NCBI GenBank assembly: GCA_903821635.1
Contig: CAIJLV010000051.1
Location: forward strand, 1 to 64,000
Reading direction: 5' to 3'
Origin: an uncultured Verrucomicrobiota bacterium
GTDB taxonomy: Bacteria; Verrucomicrobiota; Verrucomicrobiia; Limisphaerales; UBA9464
DNA: 64,000 nt
Part shown: in pieces, positions 27,848 through 36,036 of the stretch
How positions within the stretch are numbered: the stretch's first letter is position 1
Layout: the number at the start of each line of letters is the position of its first letter
Notes under the pieces: generated by a model
Database searches by the model: none
Seen by the model: the letters and a program-made list of their open reading frames with translations, nothing else
Told to the model about the DNA's origin: nothing
Program-made: the position numbers and the translations under genes

Positions 27848-27979
27848 AGTCACGCCGCGGTTATCGCAGTTCCGCGCGCCGGGCAACATCGTCCAAAAGG
27901 AGGAGGCGGAAGCCGCCCGGCTCTCGTCCAAAGGGAGGATGCCGGAAGGCCCGGGCCGCGTGCTAAACCAGAAGCAGCT

Positions 27980-30310
27980 ATGGAACACCTTTGGTTCTTC
28001 TCAACGCTGCGGCGTAACGTGGCCGTTGGTTTGGGGCTGCTGCTGGGGCTGACGGCGGCGCTCGCCCAAGGCACCGCCTTCGCTTATCAGGGCCAGTTGA
28101 CCGACGGGCCGGCCGCGGCCAATGGCACCTACGACCTGCGCTTCGTGCTCTGGGACGCTGCGACCGACGGCGCGCAGCAGGGCACGGCGCTGACACAGAG
28201 CGGGGTGGAGGTGACTCACGGACTGTTCACCGCCACCTTGGACTTTGGGTCGCAGTTCATCGGCACTTCCCGCTGGCTGGAAATCGCCGTGCGGACGAAC
28301 GGCGCGGCGACCTTTACGACGCTGGCGGAGCGGCAACCGGTGCTGCCCACGCCCTACGCCATCCACGCCACCACCGCCGCGACGGTGACCGGCAGTGTGC
28401 CCGCCAGCCAAGTTACCGGGATACTCACCTCGGCCCAGATCCCCAGTCTGGACGCCGGTAAGCTCACTTCGGGCGTGTTCACCGGCAACGGCAGCGGGTT
28501 GACTAGCTTGAACGCCTCGGCACTCGGTTTGGGCACGGTTCCCTTAACGCAGATACCTGACCTAGAGGCGGGCAAAGTTACGACGGGAACGTTCAACGCC
28601 GCGCGTATTCCCGGCTTGGATGCCGCCAAGATCACCAGCGGAGTGTTTTCGCCGGACCGGATTCCGCCGCTGGATGCCAGTAAGATTTCCGGGGGCACGT
28701 TTACCGGCAACGGTGCCGGACTGAGCGGGATTCCGCTCAGTGCGCTGGTTCAAACCAACTATTCGGTAACCGCCTGGGGCTACAACGCCTTTGGCCAAAC
28801 CAATATGCCGGGTAGTCTCAGTGGAGTTGTGGCCTTCGCGGCCGGCCAATTTCATAGCTTGGCGCTTCTGGCGGACGGCTCCGTGGCGGCTTGGGGCAGC
28901 AACGGCGAAGGCGAATCGACGGTGCCAAGCGAGCTCGGTGGGGTGGTGGCTGTCGCGGCTGGCGCCGGTTACAGCTTGGCATTGAAGGCGGATGGCAGGG
29001 TAGTGGGTTGGGGCGTCAACTACGCCGGTCAAACGACGGTGCCGGCCGATCTCAGCGGTGTGGTAGCCATCGCGGCCGGTGGCAGTCATGGCCTAGCGCT
29101 GAAGGTGGATGGCACGGTGATAGCCTGGGGGGACAACCTCGACGGCCAAGCGAATGTGCCGGCCGGTCTCAGTGGGGTGGTGGCCATCGCGGCCGGCAAC
29201 TTTCACAGCCTAGCGCTGAAGGCGGATGGCACGGTGATAGCCTGGGGTTATAACCTTGACGGCCAAGCGAATGTGCCGGCCGGTCTCAGTGGGGTGGTGG
29301 CCATTGCGGCCGGCGGCAGTCATAATCTGGCGCTAAGGGCGGACGGCACGGTGGCAGCTTGGGGCAATAGCGCCAACGGCCGGACTACGGTGCCGGGTGG
29401 GCTCGGTGAGGTGGTGGCCATCGCAGCCGGTAGCGGTCATAGCCTAGCGCTGCAGGCTACGGTTGATAGCGCGACCTTAGCCCGGCTGGATCAGGGCAAC
29501 GTCTTTCGCGGCGCCGTTTCCGCCCTCGGGTTCTCCGGCGACGGTTCCGGCCTCACGTCGCTGAATGCCTCGGCGCTGAGTGCCGGCACGGTGCCCGTGG
29601 CGCAAATCCCGAACTTGGACGCCGGGAAGATTACGACCGGCACGCTGGCGGATGCCCGGCTCAGCGGGAATGTGGCCTTGGAAAACGGGAGCCCGGTGTT
29701 TACCGCCGCTGCCGGTGCCCGCGTCGCGAGTTTCACCGGTGCGCGGACGGGGGACTTTAACGCGGCCGTGGTCCACGTGGAGAACACCCAAACCGGCCAG
29801 ACTGCTGCGCCCGCCTTGCGCGTGCTGGGGCGGGGTGGTGATACCGAAGGCGCCCTGAGCGTGTCGGCCAATGCCGGGACAATCGCGCGGTTTGGAAATT
29901 TCACCGCTTGGGTCGCAAAGTTGGACAACTCCGGGAATTTTTCCGCCACCTCGTTTGTCACCCTGAGCGACCGGAATAAGAAGGCGGGGTTTGAAGCGGT
30001 GGACGCGGAGGCGGTGCTGGCGAAGGTGGCGGCGCTACCGCTGACGACGTGGCACTACACGAACGACGCCGCAGCCACACCGCACCTGGGCCCGATGGCG
30101 CAGGATTTCCACGCGGCCTTCGGTCTGGGGGCAGACGCCCAGACCATCGCTACGGTGGACGCCGACGGCGTGGCGCTGGCCGCGATCCAGGGGCTCCACC
30201 GCAAGACCGAGATGTTGGCTGCCGAAAACGCGGAACTGCGTGGTGAACTGGGCGAACTCCGGGCGCTCGTCCGCCAGCTTCAGCAAGAGCTCAACCCGAA
30301 CCGTCCATGA
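27980..30310 (+). CDS. exported RCC1-like repeat protein with C-terminal S74 auto-chaperone domain
   Basis: A 776-residue fibre-like protein. A signal segment (VAVGLGLLLGLTAALA) leads into a domain beginning FAYQGQLTDG. A repeat region follows in which NGSGLTSLNASAL-type and TGT.NAARIPGLDA-type units alternate (about 150-255). Six tandem 39-residue RCC1-like repeats (about V263-D496) have the pattern VxAWGxNxxGQxxVPxxL. A second NGSGLTSLNASAL unit precedes the Peptidase_S74 domain (about 650-750). S663 and K668 in LSDRNKK match the Ser/Lys dyad used for self-cleavage in phage tail-spike chaperones. A coiled coil (AENAELRGELGELRALVRQL) closes the protein. Predicted to trimerise and release its chaperone. 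It heads a three-gene cassette and overlaps the next gene as ATGA. Confidence 0.88.
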   Translation: MEHLWFFSTLRRNVAVGLGLLLGLTAALAQGTAFAYQGQLTDGPAAANGTYDLRFVLWDAATDGAQQGTALTQSGVEVTHGLFTATLDFGSQFIGTSRWLEIAVRTNGAATFTTLAERQPVLPTPYAIHATTAATVTGSVPASQVTGILTSAQIPSLDAGKLTSGVFTGNGSGLTSLNASALGLGTVPLTQIPDLEAGKVTTGTFNAARIPGLDAAKITSGVFSPDRIPPLDASKISGGTFTGNGAGLSGIPLSALVQTNYSVTAWGYNAFGQTNMPGSLSGVVAFAAGQFHSLALLADGSVAAWGSNGEGESTVPSELGGVVAVAAGAGYSLALKADGRVVGWGVNYAGQTTVPADLSGVVAIAAGGSHGLALKVDGTVIAWGDNLDGQANVPAGLSGVVAIAAGNFHSLALKADGTVIAWGYNLDGQANVPAGLSGVVAIAAGGSHNLALRADGTVAAWGNSANGRTTVPGGLGEVVAIAAGSGHSLALQATVDSATLARLDQGNVFRGAVSALGFSGDGSGLTSLNASALSAGTVPVAQIPNLDAGKITTGTLADARLSGNVALENGSPVFTAAAGARVASFTGARTGDFNAAVVHVENTQTGQTAAPALRVLGRGGDTEGALSVSANAGTIARFGNFTAWVAKLDNSGNFSATSFVTLSDRNKKAGFEAVDAEAVLAKVAALPLTTWHYTNDAAATPHLGPMAQDFHAAFGLGADAQTIATVDADGVALAAIQGLHRKTEMLAAENAELRGELGELRALVRQLQQELNPNRP
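28766..29467 (+). repeat. six 117-bp tandem coding repeats (RCC1-like)
   Basis: Each unit encodes 39 residues, VxAWGxNxxGQxxVPxxLSGVVAIAAGxxHSLALKxDGT. The units starting at about 29117 and 29234 are almost identical at the DNA level; for example GACGGCCAAGCGAATGTGCC recurs at 29141 and 29258, exactly 117 bp apart. This indicates recent duplication or ongoing conversion. The outer units are more diverged. Confidence 0.88.
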
Positions 30311-31257
30311 ACCGACCGAATCCAGCTCCAGCCCCGATGGTCGGGCCGAACTCCAGCGCGGAGTGGCGGCTTTCCAGCCACCAGTATTACCCCCGTCAGC
30401 GCCGACGTCAGACGGCGCTGATCGCCTCGGGAACGCGAGAGACGCGTCACCTTGTCTCCTCCGGGTGCGGCTCGTCGGCCGCTGGGAGACCGCCGCTCCG
30501 AGCCTGGCTCATGGCGTTATGCGTCCTGCTCGCCGGTGGCCGGATCGCCGCGGCTGACTACGCGGTGGCGCGACACACGTTGGCCGGGGCGGCGGCGAGC
30601 CGCGGCGGGGATTTCTCGGTGCGCGGGAGTATTGGGCAGGCGGTGGCAGGACCGTCGAGCGGCGCGGGGGCGACGGTGCAAAGCGGCTTCTGGAATCTGC
30701 TCACGCTGCCCAGCCTGCTGGCACCGGCAGAGGATACGGTGGAGTTCTTGGCGAACCGGTCGGTGAAGGTGCCGCTCGCGACGCTGGTGGCGAACGACCG
30801 TTCGCTGCTGGGTTACGGCGTCACACTGGTGGCGGTGGCCCCGGTCACGGCCAACGGCGGCACGGTCAGCGTGTTGGGGCAATGGCTCGTCTATCACCCC
30901 CCGGCCGGCGCGGTGGCAAACGACCGATTCACCTACACGCTGTCCGATGGCCAGCCCGGCAGCCAACACACGATCACCGGCACGGTGCGCCTCCAGGTCG
31001 AGGCCCCGACGGATGGTGGTCCGGCCCCCAACGCGGCACGCATCACTTGGGTGGGTGACGACGTGGAGATCACCTTCATCGGCGTGCCGTTCCGCGCCTA
31101 CCGCGTGCAATACACCGCCGATAGCACCCCACCCTTTCATTGGCAGGACGCCGCCCTGCCTGTCCTGCACACGGCGTCGGCTAACGGCGTGTTTCTCCAT
31201 GTGGACGTGAACCCGGCCGAGGCGCTGCGGCTTTACCGTGCGGTGGCTCAACCTTGA
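30307..31257 (+). CDS. secreted Ig/cadherin-like domain protein
   Basis: A protein of 316 residues as written. The recognisable part starts with a hydrophobic signal (MALCVLLAGGRIAAA) near residue 69. A module of the type ADYAVARHTLAGAAAS...GSIGQAVAGP...SGFW follows, then a cadherin/Ig-like domain with ANDRFTYTLSDGQPG, and a C-terminal domain ending FRAYRVQYTADSTPP...YRAVAQP. The ATG at 30307 overlaps the upstream stop as ATGA, which favours coupling. However, residues 1-68 are not protein-like and correspond to a palindrome-rich stretch, so the ATG at 30511 is a serious alternative start. No enzyme motif is visible. It is the middle gene of an exported-protein cassette. Confidence 0.72.
   Translation: MNRPNPAPAPMVGPNSSAEWRLSSHQYYPRQRRRQTALIASGTRETRHLVSSGCGSSAAGRPPLRAWLMALCVLLAGGRIAAADYAVARHTLAGAAASRGGDFSVRGSIGQAVAGPSSGAGATVQSGFWNLLTLPSLLAPAEDTVEFLANRSVKVPLATLVANDRSLLGYGVTLVAVAPVTANGGTVSVLGQWLVYHPPAGAVANDRFTYTLSDGQPGSQHTITGTVRLQVEAPTDGGPAPNAARITWVGDDVEITFIGVPFRAYRVQYTADSTPPFHWQDAALPVLHTASANGVFLHVDVNPAEALRLYRAVAQP
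30395..30421. repeat. REP-like inverted repeat at gene start
   Basis: Perfect 9-bp inverted repeat TCAGCGCCG/CGGCGCTGA with an 8-base loop. It is flanked by an imperfect hairpin at about 30363-30383 (GGCGGCT-TTCC-AGCCACC) and by the palindrome GACGCGTC near 30441. This cluster resembles an intergenic palindromic element rather than coding DNA. Confidence 0.5.
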
Positions 31258-31267
31258 AGAATTAAGC

Positions 31268-32032
31268 ATGCGAAATGGACCTATGAAAAACGAGAGCGGC
31301 CAGGTTTTGCCCCGGAACGGTGCCGGGCGAGTCAGTGGAGCAGGGCGGTGGAACCGCCGCCTCGCCAGCGCGTGGGGTGTCCCCGTCGCCGCGTTGAGCT
31401 TGGCCCTCAATGCCCACGCGTTGATCGTGACCGAGCCGGTCCGCACGTATTCGGTGAGTTACACGCTCGACGATCTGCAGGCCGTGCCGGTGGGCTTTGA
31501 AATCACCGTGGGCGATTCGGCCATCCAAGCGCTCACCCGCGTGGAAGTCAGCTTTCGCTTGGTCGGGGTGACGCCGGGGGCTGGCTTTGCCAGCGAGATG
31601 TTTGTCTCGCTCACCCGCGACTTTGCCACCACTGCCGTCCTACTGAACGGCGTTGGCATCACGCCGAACGACCATCTTGGCCAGGGTTACGATGGCTGGG
31701 AGGTGACCCTGCGGGATGACGCGGCCAACGGCGACCTCCACGCCGCCTCGCTGGTGGCGGGCGTGTTGAGCGGCACTTGGGCGCCGGACGGTCGTTCCTT
31801 GGCCACGGATACTGTGCGGCCGCTGCAACTCGGTGGTTTCAACGGCGAGACGGGTAACGGCGTGTGGCGACTGAACGTTGCGGACCTCGAACTCGGCGGC
31901 CAAATGCGGTTGGAAAGTTGGTCACTCGCCCTGACGGGCGACACGCAGGTGCCCGAGGCCGCCACTGGGGCGGCCGTGGTCGCCGTGGTGGGCGGGGCGC
32001 TGCTGAGTGTCTGGCGGCGACGGGGCCGCTGA
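31268..32032 (+). CDS. proprotein-convertase P-domain-like protein with PEP-CTERM-like tail
   Basis: A 254-residue exported protein. A signal segment (VPVAALSLALNAHA) precedes a beta-rich domain with LDDLQAVPVGFEITVG, SEMFVSLTRDF and GVWRLNVADLELGGQMRLESWSL. That last block is characteristic of the P (proprotein convertase) jelly-roll domain. The end, VPEAATGAAVVAVVGGALLSVWRRRGR in outline, has a VPEA box, a hydrophobic helix and a basic tail like a PEP-CTERM variant. The ATG at 31268 follows the previous stop by 10 bp; another ATG at 31283 is possible. It is the third gene of the exported cassette between the regulator and kinase genes. It may use the same sorting route as the PEP-CTERM protein at 14621-15202. 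Confidence 0.75.
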   Translation: MRNGPMKNESGQVLPRNGAGRVSGAGRWNRRLASAWGVPVAALSLALNAHALIVTEPVRTYSVSYTLDDLQAVPVGFEITVGDSAIQALTRVEVSFRLVGVTPGAGFASEMFVSLTRDFATTAVLLNGVGITPNDHLGQGYDGWEVTLRDDAANGDLHAASLVAGVLSGTWAPDGRSLATDTVRPLQLGGFNGETGNGVWRLNVADLELGGQMRLESWSLALTGDTQVPEAATGAAVVAVVGGALLSVWRRRGR

Positions 32033-32041
32033 CGGCGCGGG

Positions 32042-32142
32042 GCGATTCATCGCGGGGCGGGTTCCGGCCAGCGGCCTGGGGAAGCTGCGGAGGTGGGCCT
32101 AGGGAGGGAGCGTCAACCGGGACCTGTCCCACGATGAATCGC
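32042..32142. repeat. long-range 11-bp inverted repeat between convergent genes
   Basis: GCGATTCATCG (32042-32052) and CGATGAATCGC (32132-32142) are perfect complements flanking a 79-base GC-rich core that holds its own small inverted repeat, GGGAC-CT-GTCCC. The element sits exactly in the 121-bp gap between convergent genes and could act as a structured bidirectional terminator or a repeat element. No T-tract is seen. Confidence 0.5.
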
Positions 32143-32153
32143 AACGCGGGTTG

Positions 32154-35100
32154 CTAGTTCCCGAACGGCAGTTCCAACGTCACCTGCGTGCCCACCCCCA
32201 ACTGACTGGTGATCTCGCCCCGGCCGCCTGCAAGTCGGGCACGTTCGCGCAGGTTGTTGAGTCCGTTGCTAAACCGGCCCGACGTGGTGGGGTCGAAGCC
32301 GCGCCCATTATCGGTGAGTTCCAACCGCAGGGTCTGCCCTTCAAGGGTGGCGCGCACGGTCACTTCAGTGGCGCCCGAGTGCTTGAGGGTGTTGTTCAGC
32401 GACTCCTTCACCAACAGCAGGACGTGATGACGCGCGACCGCAGGCACGGGATCCGCGGGCAGGATCGCCGGTAGATCTAGCCGGCACGCGAGCCCGGCGG
32501 GACGCACAAATTCTTGGGCGAAGCCGCTCAGATACTCCACCAAACCGATGACGGTGTCGTGCTCCGGGTCCACGCTCCAAACCATCGCGTCGAGGTTGCG
32601 CACCACTTCGCGGGAAAGGTCGCCAAGCTCGTTCAACCGCGTTTCCGTGGCGGCGGGATCTTGCAGTTGTCGGCGGGCGAGTTCGCTGAGCAGGCCGATC
32701 TGCGTGAGGCTGGCGCCCACGTCGTCGTGCATGTTGCGGGCGATGCGGGCGCGCTCACGGTTCACGGCCTGCTCGCGTTCGAGTTCGGCGACTTGGAGCC
32801 GCAACCGGCGCTGGGAGAGCCACCGCACTCCTCCCGCCAACAGGATCAGCGCGCCGGAGGCCACCGTCAGACGGAACGGCAGCGTCTGCCAGAGGAAGGG
32901 CCGCACGGTCACGGCCAAGGTCGCCCCGAGGTCGTTCCACACGCCGTCATTGTTCGCGGCCGTGACTCGGAACGTGTAGTTGCCGGGCGCTAGGCGGGTG
33001 TAGGCGGCGGCACGGGCGTTGCCGGTTTCGCGCAGTTCCTCTTCTAGTCCGACGAGGCGGCAGCGGAACCCGTTGCGTTCGGGAGCCACCAAGCTGAGTG
33101 CGGTGAACCGGAACTCGGTGAGCAAGGTGCCCGGCGGAATCTCGACCCGCCCAGATCGCAGTTCCAAGGCGTTTCCGTCGGCCGTCACCGCCTCGATCAC
33201 CACCGGCGGAGTGATGGGATTCTTGGGCAAGTTCTTCGGGTCAATGATGGCCAGCCCATTCAACGTGGCGAACCACAGCCGCCCGTCCGGACCTTTCCAG
33301 ACGGCGGGTTGGATGCCCCCGCTCTCGTTGGAGGGCATACCATCGGCGCGGTCGAACCGGGTGGTTTCGATCCGCGGGCGACGACCTTCGCAGAACTCGT
33401 CCAGCTCGGATTTGGCGCAGCGGAAAACCCCTCGCGGGGTGCCCCACCAGAGGGCGCCGTGATCGTCGGCGACGATGGATTTGACCGTCTCGACCGGCAG
33501 CCCGTCGGCGGCCCGGAGCGCGGAGAATTTTCCCGCCTTCAGTCGAGTCAGGCCGCCCCCGCCGATCCATAGCGTGCCGTCCGCGTCACGGAACAGCGAA
33601 CGCACGTGGTCATGGGCGAGTCCGTCAGCGCGGGTGAAAGTGCGGACGCCGGTTTCGTCTACGCGGACAAGTCCGTGGTTGCCGCCGGCCCAGACGGCGC
33701 CCGCGCCGGCCTCGGCCAGGGCGCCGACGTAATTGTCGGGCAGGCCGTTGGTCTGGGTCCACCGGCGGAACTGTCCCTGCGCGCGCCGCGACAGCCCTTC
33801 AGCCCCGCCCACCCAGAGCTGGCCCAGCGAATCTTCCAGTAGGGCGAAGACCGGTCCGCCGATCAGGCCGGGTGCGTTGGCCGGCAGCCAAGCCGTCGAG
33901 GGGCCGTCCCCCGGGGGCAGTTCAAGCAGGCCCAAGCCATACGTGCCCACCCAGGTGCCGCCGTCTTTTCGCGGCCAAATGCACCACGCGAGCTGGCTGT
34001 CGTTTAACGCCGGCGGCCGCAGCACCTGTTCGAAGCGGCGGCCGTTGAAGCGCTGCACCCCGCGGCCGTGCACCGCCGTCAGCACTTCGCCCTCGGGCCG
34101 GACCGCCACCGACAGCACGACTGGCCGGGAAAGCCCTTCGGCAGTGCCCACGGCCCGCACGCTGCGGCGGCGTAGGCGGAACAACCCGGCGCCATCGGTG
34201 CCGATCCAGAGGTTGCCTTCGCGGTCTTCCAGAGCCGCGCGGTGGGCGTTGCTGGCCAGAGCCGTTTCCCGTCCGACTTCAGCCCAAGCACCCTCCGCAC
34301 TCCGCCGGAACAGGGGCCCTTGGTTCAGGCACCAAATGGTTCCGTCCCGCTGGCGGCAAAAGCGGGCTCCGGAGCGGCTGGGAAACGGGAATCGGTCGAA
34401 CAGGTCCAGCGAGCCCTCATGGTGCCGCAACAAATGTGTGGCCCGGGGAACGCCTTCCAGCAGAACCGAGCCGTCCGGCAACGGCACGATTCCGCTCCCC
34501 GCACGGCCTGCGCCCGTGGGCTTGAAGCGGTGCCACTGGTTCTGTTCGAGGTAGGCAAATTCGCCCCCCTGCTCGGTCCAGAGGCGGCCGGAATGGTCGA
34601 AGACCAGTTGCCACAGTTCCCCCCAGTCGGGCCGGGGTGCCTCTGCGGCCACCACGAAGCGTTGCCCTTCCCGGCGCAACAGGCGTCCGTCCTTCGCTCC
34701 GGCCCACACCGTCCCGTCCGGAGCGACCTCAATCCGGGGTGAGGTGCCGCCCGGCAGCCCCTCCGCTTGGGTAAGTCGGTGGAAGTGGCCCGCCGCATAA
34801 TGGGCGACGGGGCCATCCGATCCGCTCAGCCACAGCCCGTTTTCCAGGTCAGCGCTCAGGTAGGTGTAATAGCTGGCGAGCTCGGGCACTTGGTCCGGAT
34901 CAAACACCTCGAAACGCACGCCATCAAAGCGGGCCAGACCGCCAAAAGTGGAGAGCCAGAGATAACCGTCGGCCGTCTGTGCGAGGGCGATGACTGAGTT
35001 CTGCGGCAGGCCGTCGTCGGAAGTCCACTGCTGGATCAGGTATTCGCCGGACGCGGAGGGCAAAGGGGGGCTGTCAGCGGCCACGCGCCTGCAAGTCAGG

Positions 35101-35156
35101 CCGCCGCCCAAGAATAGGACGCCGGCAACGACCAAACGGGCAAACGCTGGGTTCAC
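32154..35156 (-). CDS. Reg_prop two-component sensor histidine kinase
   Basis: A 1000-residue membrane sensor kinase. A signal or first TM segment (LVVAGVLFLGGGL) is followed by a large periplasmic sensor of two-component-regulator propeller repeats (about 38-690; units such as DGYLWLSTFGGLARFDG and REGNLWIGTDGAGLFRL). A Y_Y_Y domain (about 690-750) and a TM helix (about 755-778, ASGALILLAGGV) come next. The HisKA_3 dimerisation domain has phosphoacceptor H810 in ARNMHDDVGASL, and the ATPase has LTDNGRGFD. There is no receiver or AraC domain, so it needs a separate regulator; the LuxR protein at 27185-27847 fits because HisKA_3 kinases pair with NarL/LuxR regulators. The start is a GTG. Such sensors in other bacteria often detect polysaccharide fragments; the ligand here is unknown. 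Confidence 0.94.
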   Translation of the reverse strand: MNPAFARLVVAGVLFLGGGLTCRRVAADSPPLPSASGEYLIQQWTSDDGLPQNSVIALAQTADGYLWLSTFGGLARFDGVRFEVFDPDQVPELASYYTYLSADLENGLWLSGSDGPVAHYAAGHFHRLTQAEGLPGGTSPRIEVAPDGTVWAGAKDGRLLRREGQRFVVAAEAPRPDWGELWQLVFDHSGRLWTEQGGEFAYLEQNQWHRFKPTGAGRAGSGIVPLPDGSVLLEGVPRATHLLRHHEGSLDLFDRFPFPSRSGARFCRQRDGTIWCLNQGPLFRRSAEGAWAEVGRETALASNAHRAALEDREGNLWIGTDGAGLFRLRRRSVRAVGTAEGLSRPVVLSVAVRPEGEVLTAVHGRGVQRFNGRRFEQVLRPPALNDSQLAWCIWPRKDGGTWVGTYGLGLLELPPGDGPSTAWLPANAPGLIGGPVFALLEDSLGQLWVGGAEGLSRRAQGQFRRWTQTNGLPDNYVGALAEAGAGAVWAGGNHGLVRVDETGVRTFTRADGLAHDHVRSLFRDADGTLWIGGGGLTRLKAGKFSALRAADGLPVETVKSIVADDHGALWWGTPRGVFRCAKSELDEFCEGRRPRIETTRFDRADGMPSNESGGIQPAVWKGPDGRLWFATLNGLAIIDPKNLPKNPITPPVVIEAVTADGNALELRSGRVEIPPGTLLTEFRFTALSLVAPERNGFRCRLVGLEEELRETGNARAAAYTRLAPGNYTFRVTAANNDGVWNDLGATLAVTVRPFLWQTLPFRLTVASGALILLAGGVRWLSQRRLRLQVAELEREQAVNRERARIARNMHDDVGASLTQIGLLSELARRQLQDPAATETRLNELGDLSREVVRNLDAMVWSVDPEHDTVIGLVEYLSGFAQEFVRPAGLACRLDLPAILPADPVPAVARHHVLLLVKESLNNTLKHSGATEVTVRATLEGQTLRLELTDNGRGFDPTTSGRFSNGLNNLRERARLAGGRGEITSQLGVGTQVTLELPFGN

Positions 35157-35337
35157 GTCGAAAGGGTGCCAAGAAAGGTGGCGACCGAAAAGCGTGGCTG
35201 TTTCTGGAGCGCGGCCATGGATGAACGTCGCCGGGTCTGGTGGTGCCCGGCGGCCTGCATCTGGGCTCGGGCGCTGTGGTTACGACTGGATCAGAAACGG
35301 GACGGTGCCGCGCGTTTGGAGGCGGCTGACTTGGGCG

Positions 35338-35898
35338 ATGAAGCCGCTCGACGACGTCCTTGGGCCAACCACACTTCCCGCCGTGAGCGAATTGTGTGTC
35401 CGCCGGGCCGTGCGGGAAGACTGTCCGGCGATTTTGGCCATCTACAACGACGCGGTGCTGACCACCACGGCGAGTTACGACTATGAGCCGCGTCTGCTGG
35501 CGCACCGGCTCGAATGGTTTGACGCCCATCAGCGCGATGACTTCGCGGTGTTCGTGGCGGAAGAAGTCGGCGCGGACGGCGTGAAACGGCTGCTCGGGTG
35601 GAGCGCGCTCAACAAGTTTCACGATCGAGTGGGCTACCGTTTTACGGCGGAGAACTCGGTTTACGTCGCGTCGGAGGCCCGTGGGCGCCGCGTCGGTTCG
35701 GCCTTGTTGGGGCCCCTCATTGAAGCCGCCCAAGCCCGTGGTCTACACGCCATCCTCGCCGTCATCGACGCGGAGAATGAGGCCAGCCTCCGGCTGCACG
35801 CGAAATTTGGTTTTGTCAGGGTGGGCCTCTTCAAACAGGTCGGCTTCAAGTTCAACCGCTGGTTGGACGTAGCCTACTTGGAGCGGTTGTTGGATTGA
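35338..35898 (+). CDS. GNAT N-acetyltransferase (phosphinothricin acetyltransferase-like)
   Basis: A 186-residue acetyltransferase of the GNAT superfamily. VRRAVREDCPAILAIYNDAV is the opening strand-helix. VYVASEARGRRVGSALL contains the acetyl-CoA binding Q/RxxGxG/A equivalent (RGRRVG). HAILAVIDAENEASLRLHAKFGF matches the PAT/MddA type, which acetylate small amines such as phosphinothricin, methionine sulfone or tyramine. ATG 35338 is chosen; GTG 35383, nearer to the fold, is an alternative. It lies 181 bp from the divergent kinase gene and converges with the RDD gene. The substrate is not determined. Confidence 0.88.
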   Translation: MKPLDDVLGPTTLPAVSELCVRRAVREDCPAILAIYNDAVLTTTASYDYEPRLLAHRLEWFDAHQRDDFAVFVAEEVGADGVKRLLGWSALNKFHDRVGYRFTAENSVYVASEARGRRVGSALLGPLIEAAQARGLHAILAVIDAENEASLRLHAKFGFVRVGLFKQVGFKFNRWLDVAYLERLLD

Positions 35899-36036
35899 AG
35901 CCGGCTCCGCCCGTCGGTTGGGCTCAGGGATAAAGCCTCGGCGAGCTAGTCGCGTGGCCACCTCACTGGCGGACGCTGGGGGCTGGCCCCCCGGAACCCA
36001 GCGAGCCTTGGCGGCGCGGTGGCCGCACCGAAAAAA

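Noticed and set aside
27980-30310. Prophage remnant suggested by the tail-spike-type S74 domain
   Set aside because: There are no phage structural, integrase or lysis genes nearby, and the protein has a signal segment and bacterial RCC1-like repeats.
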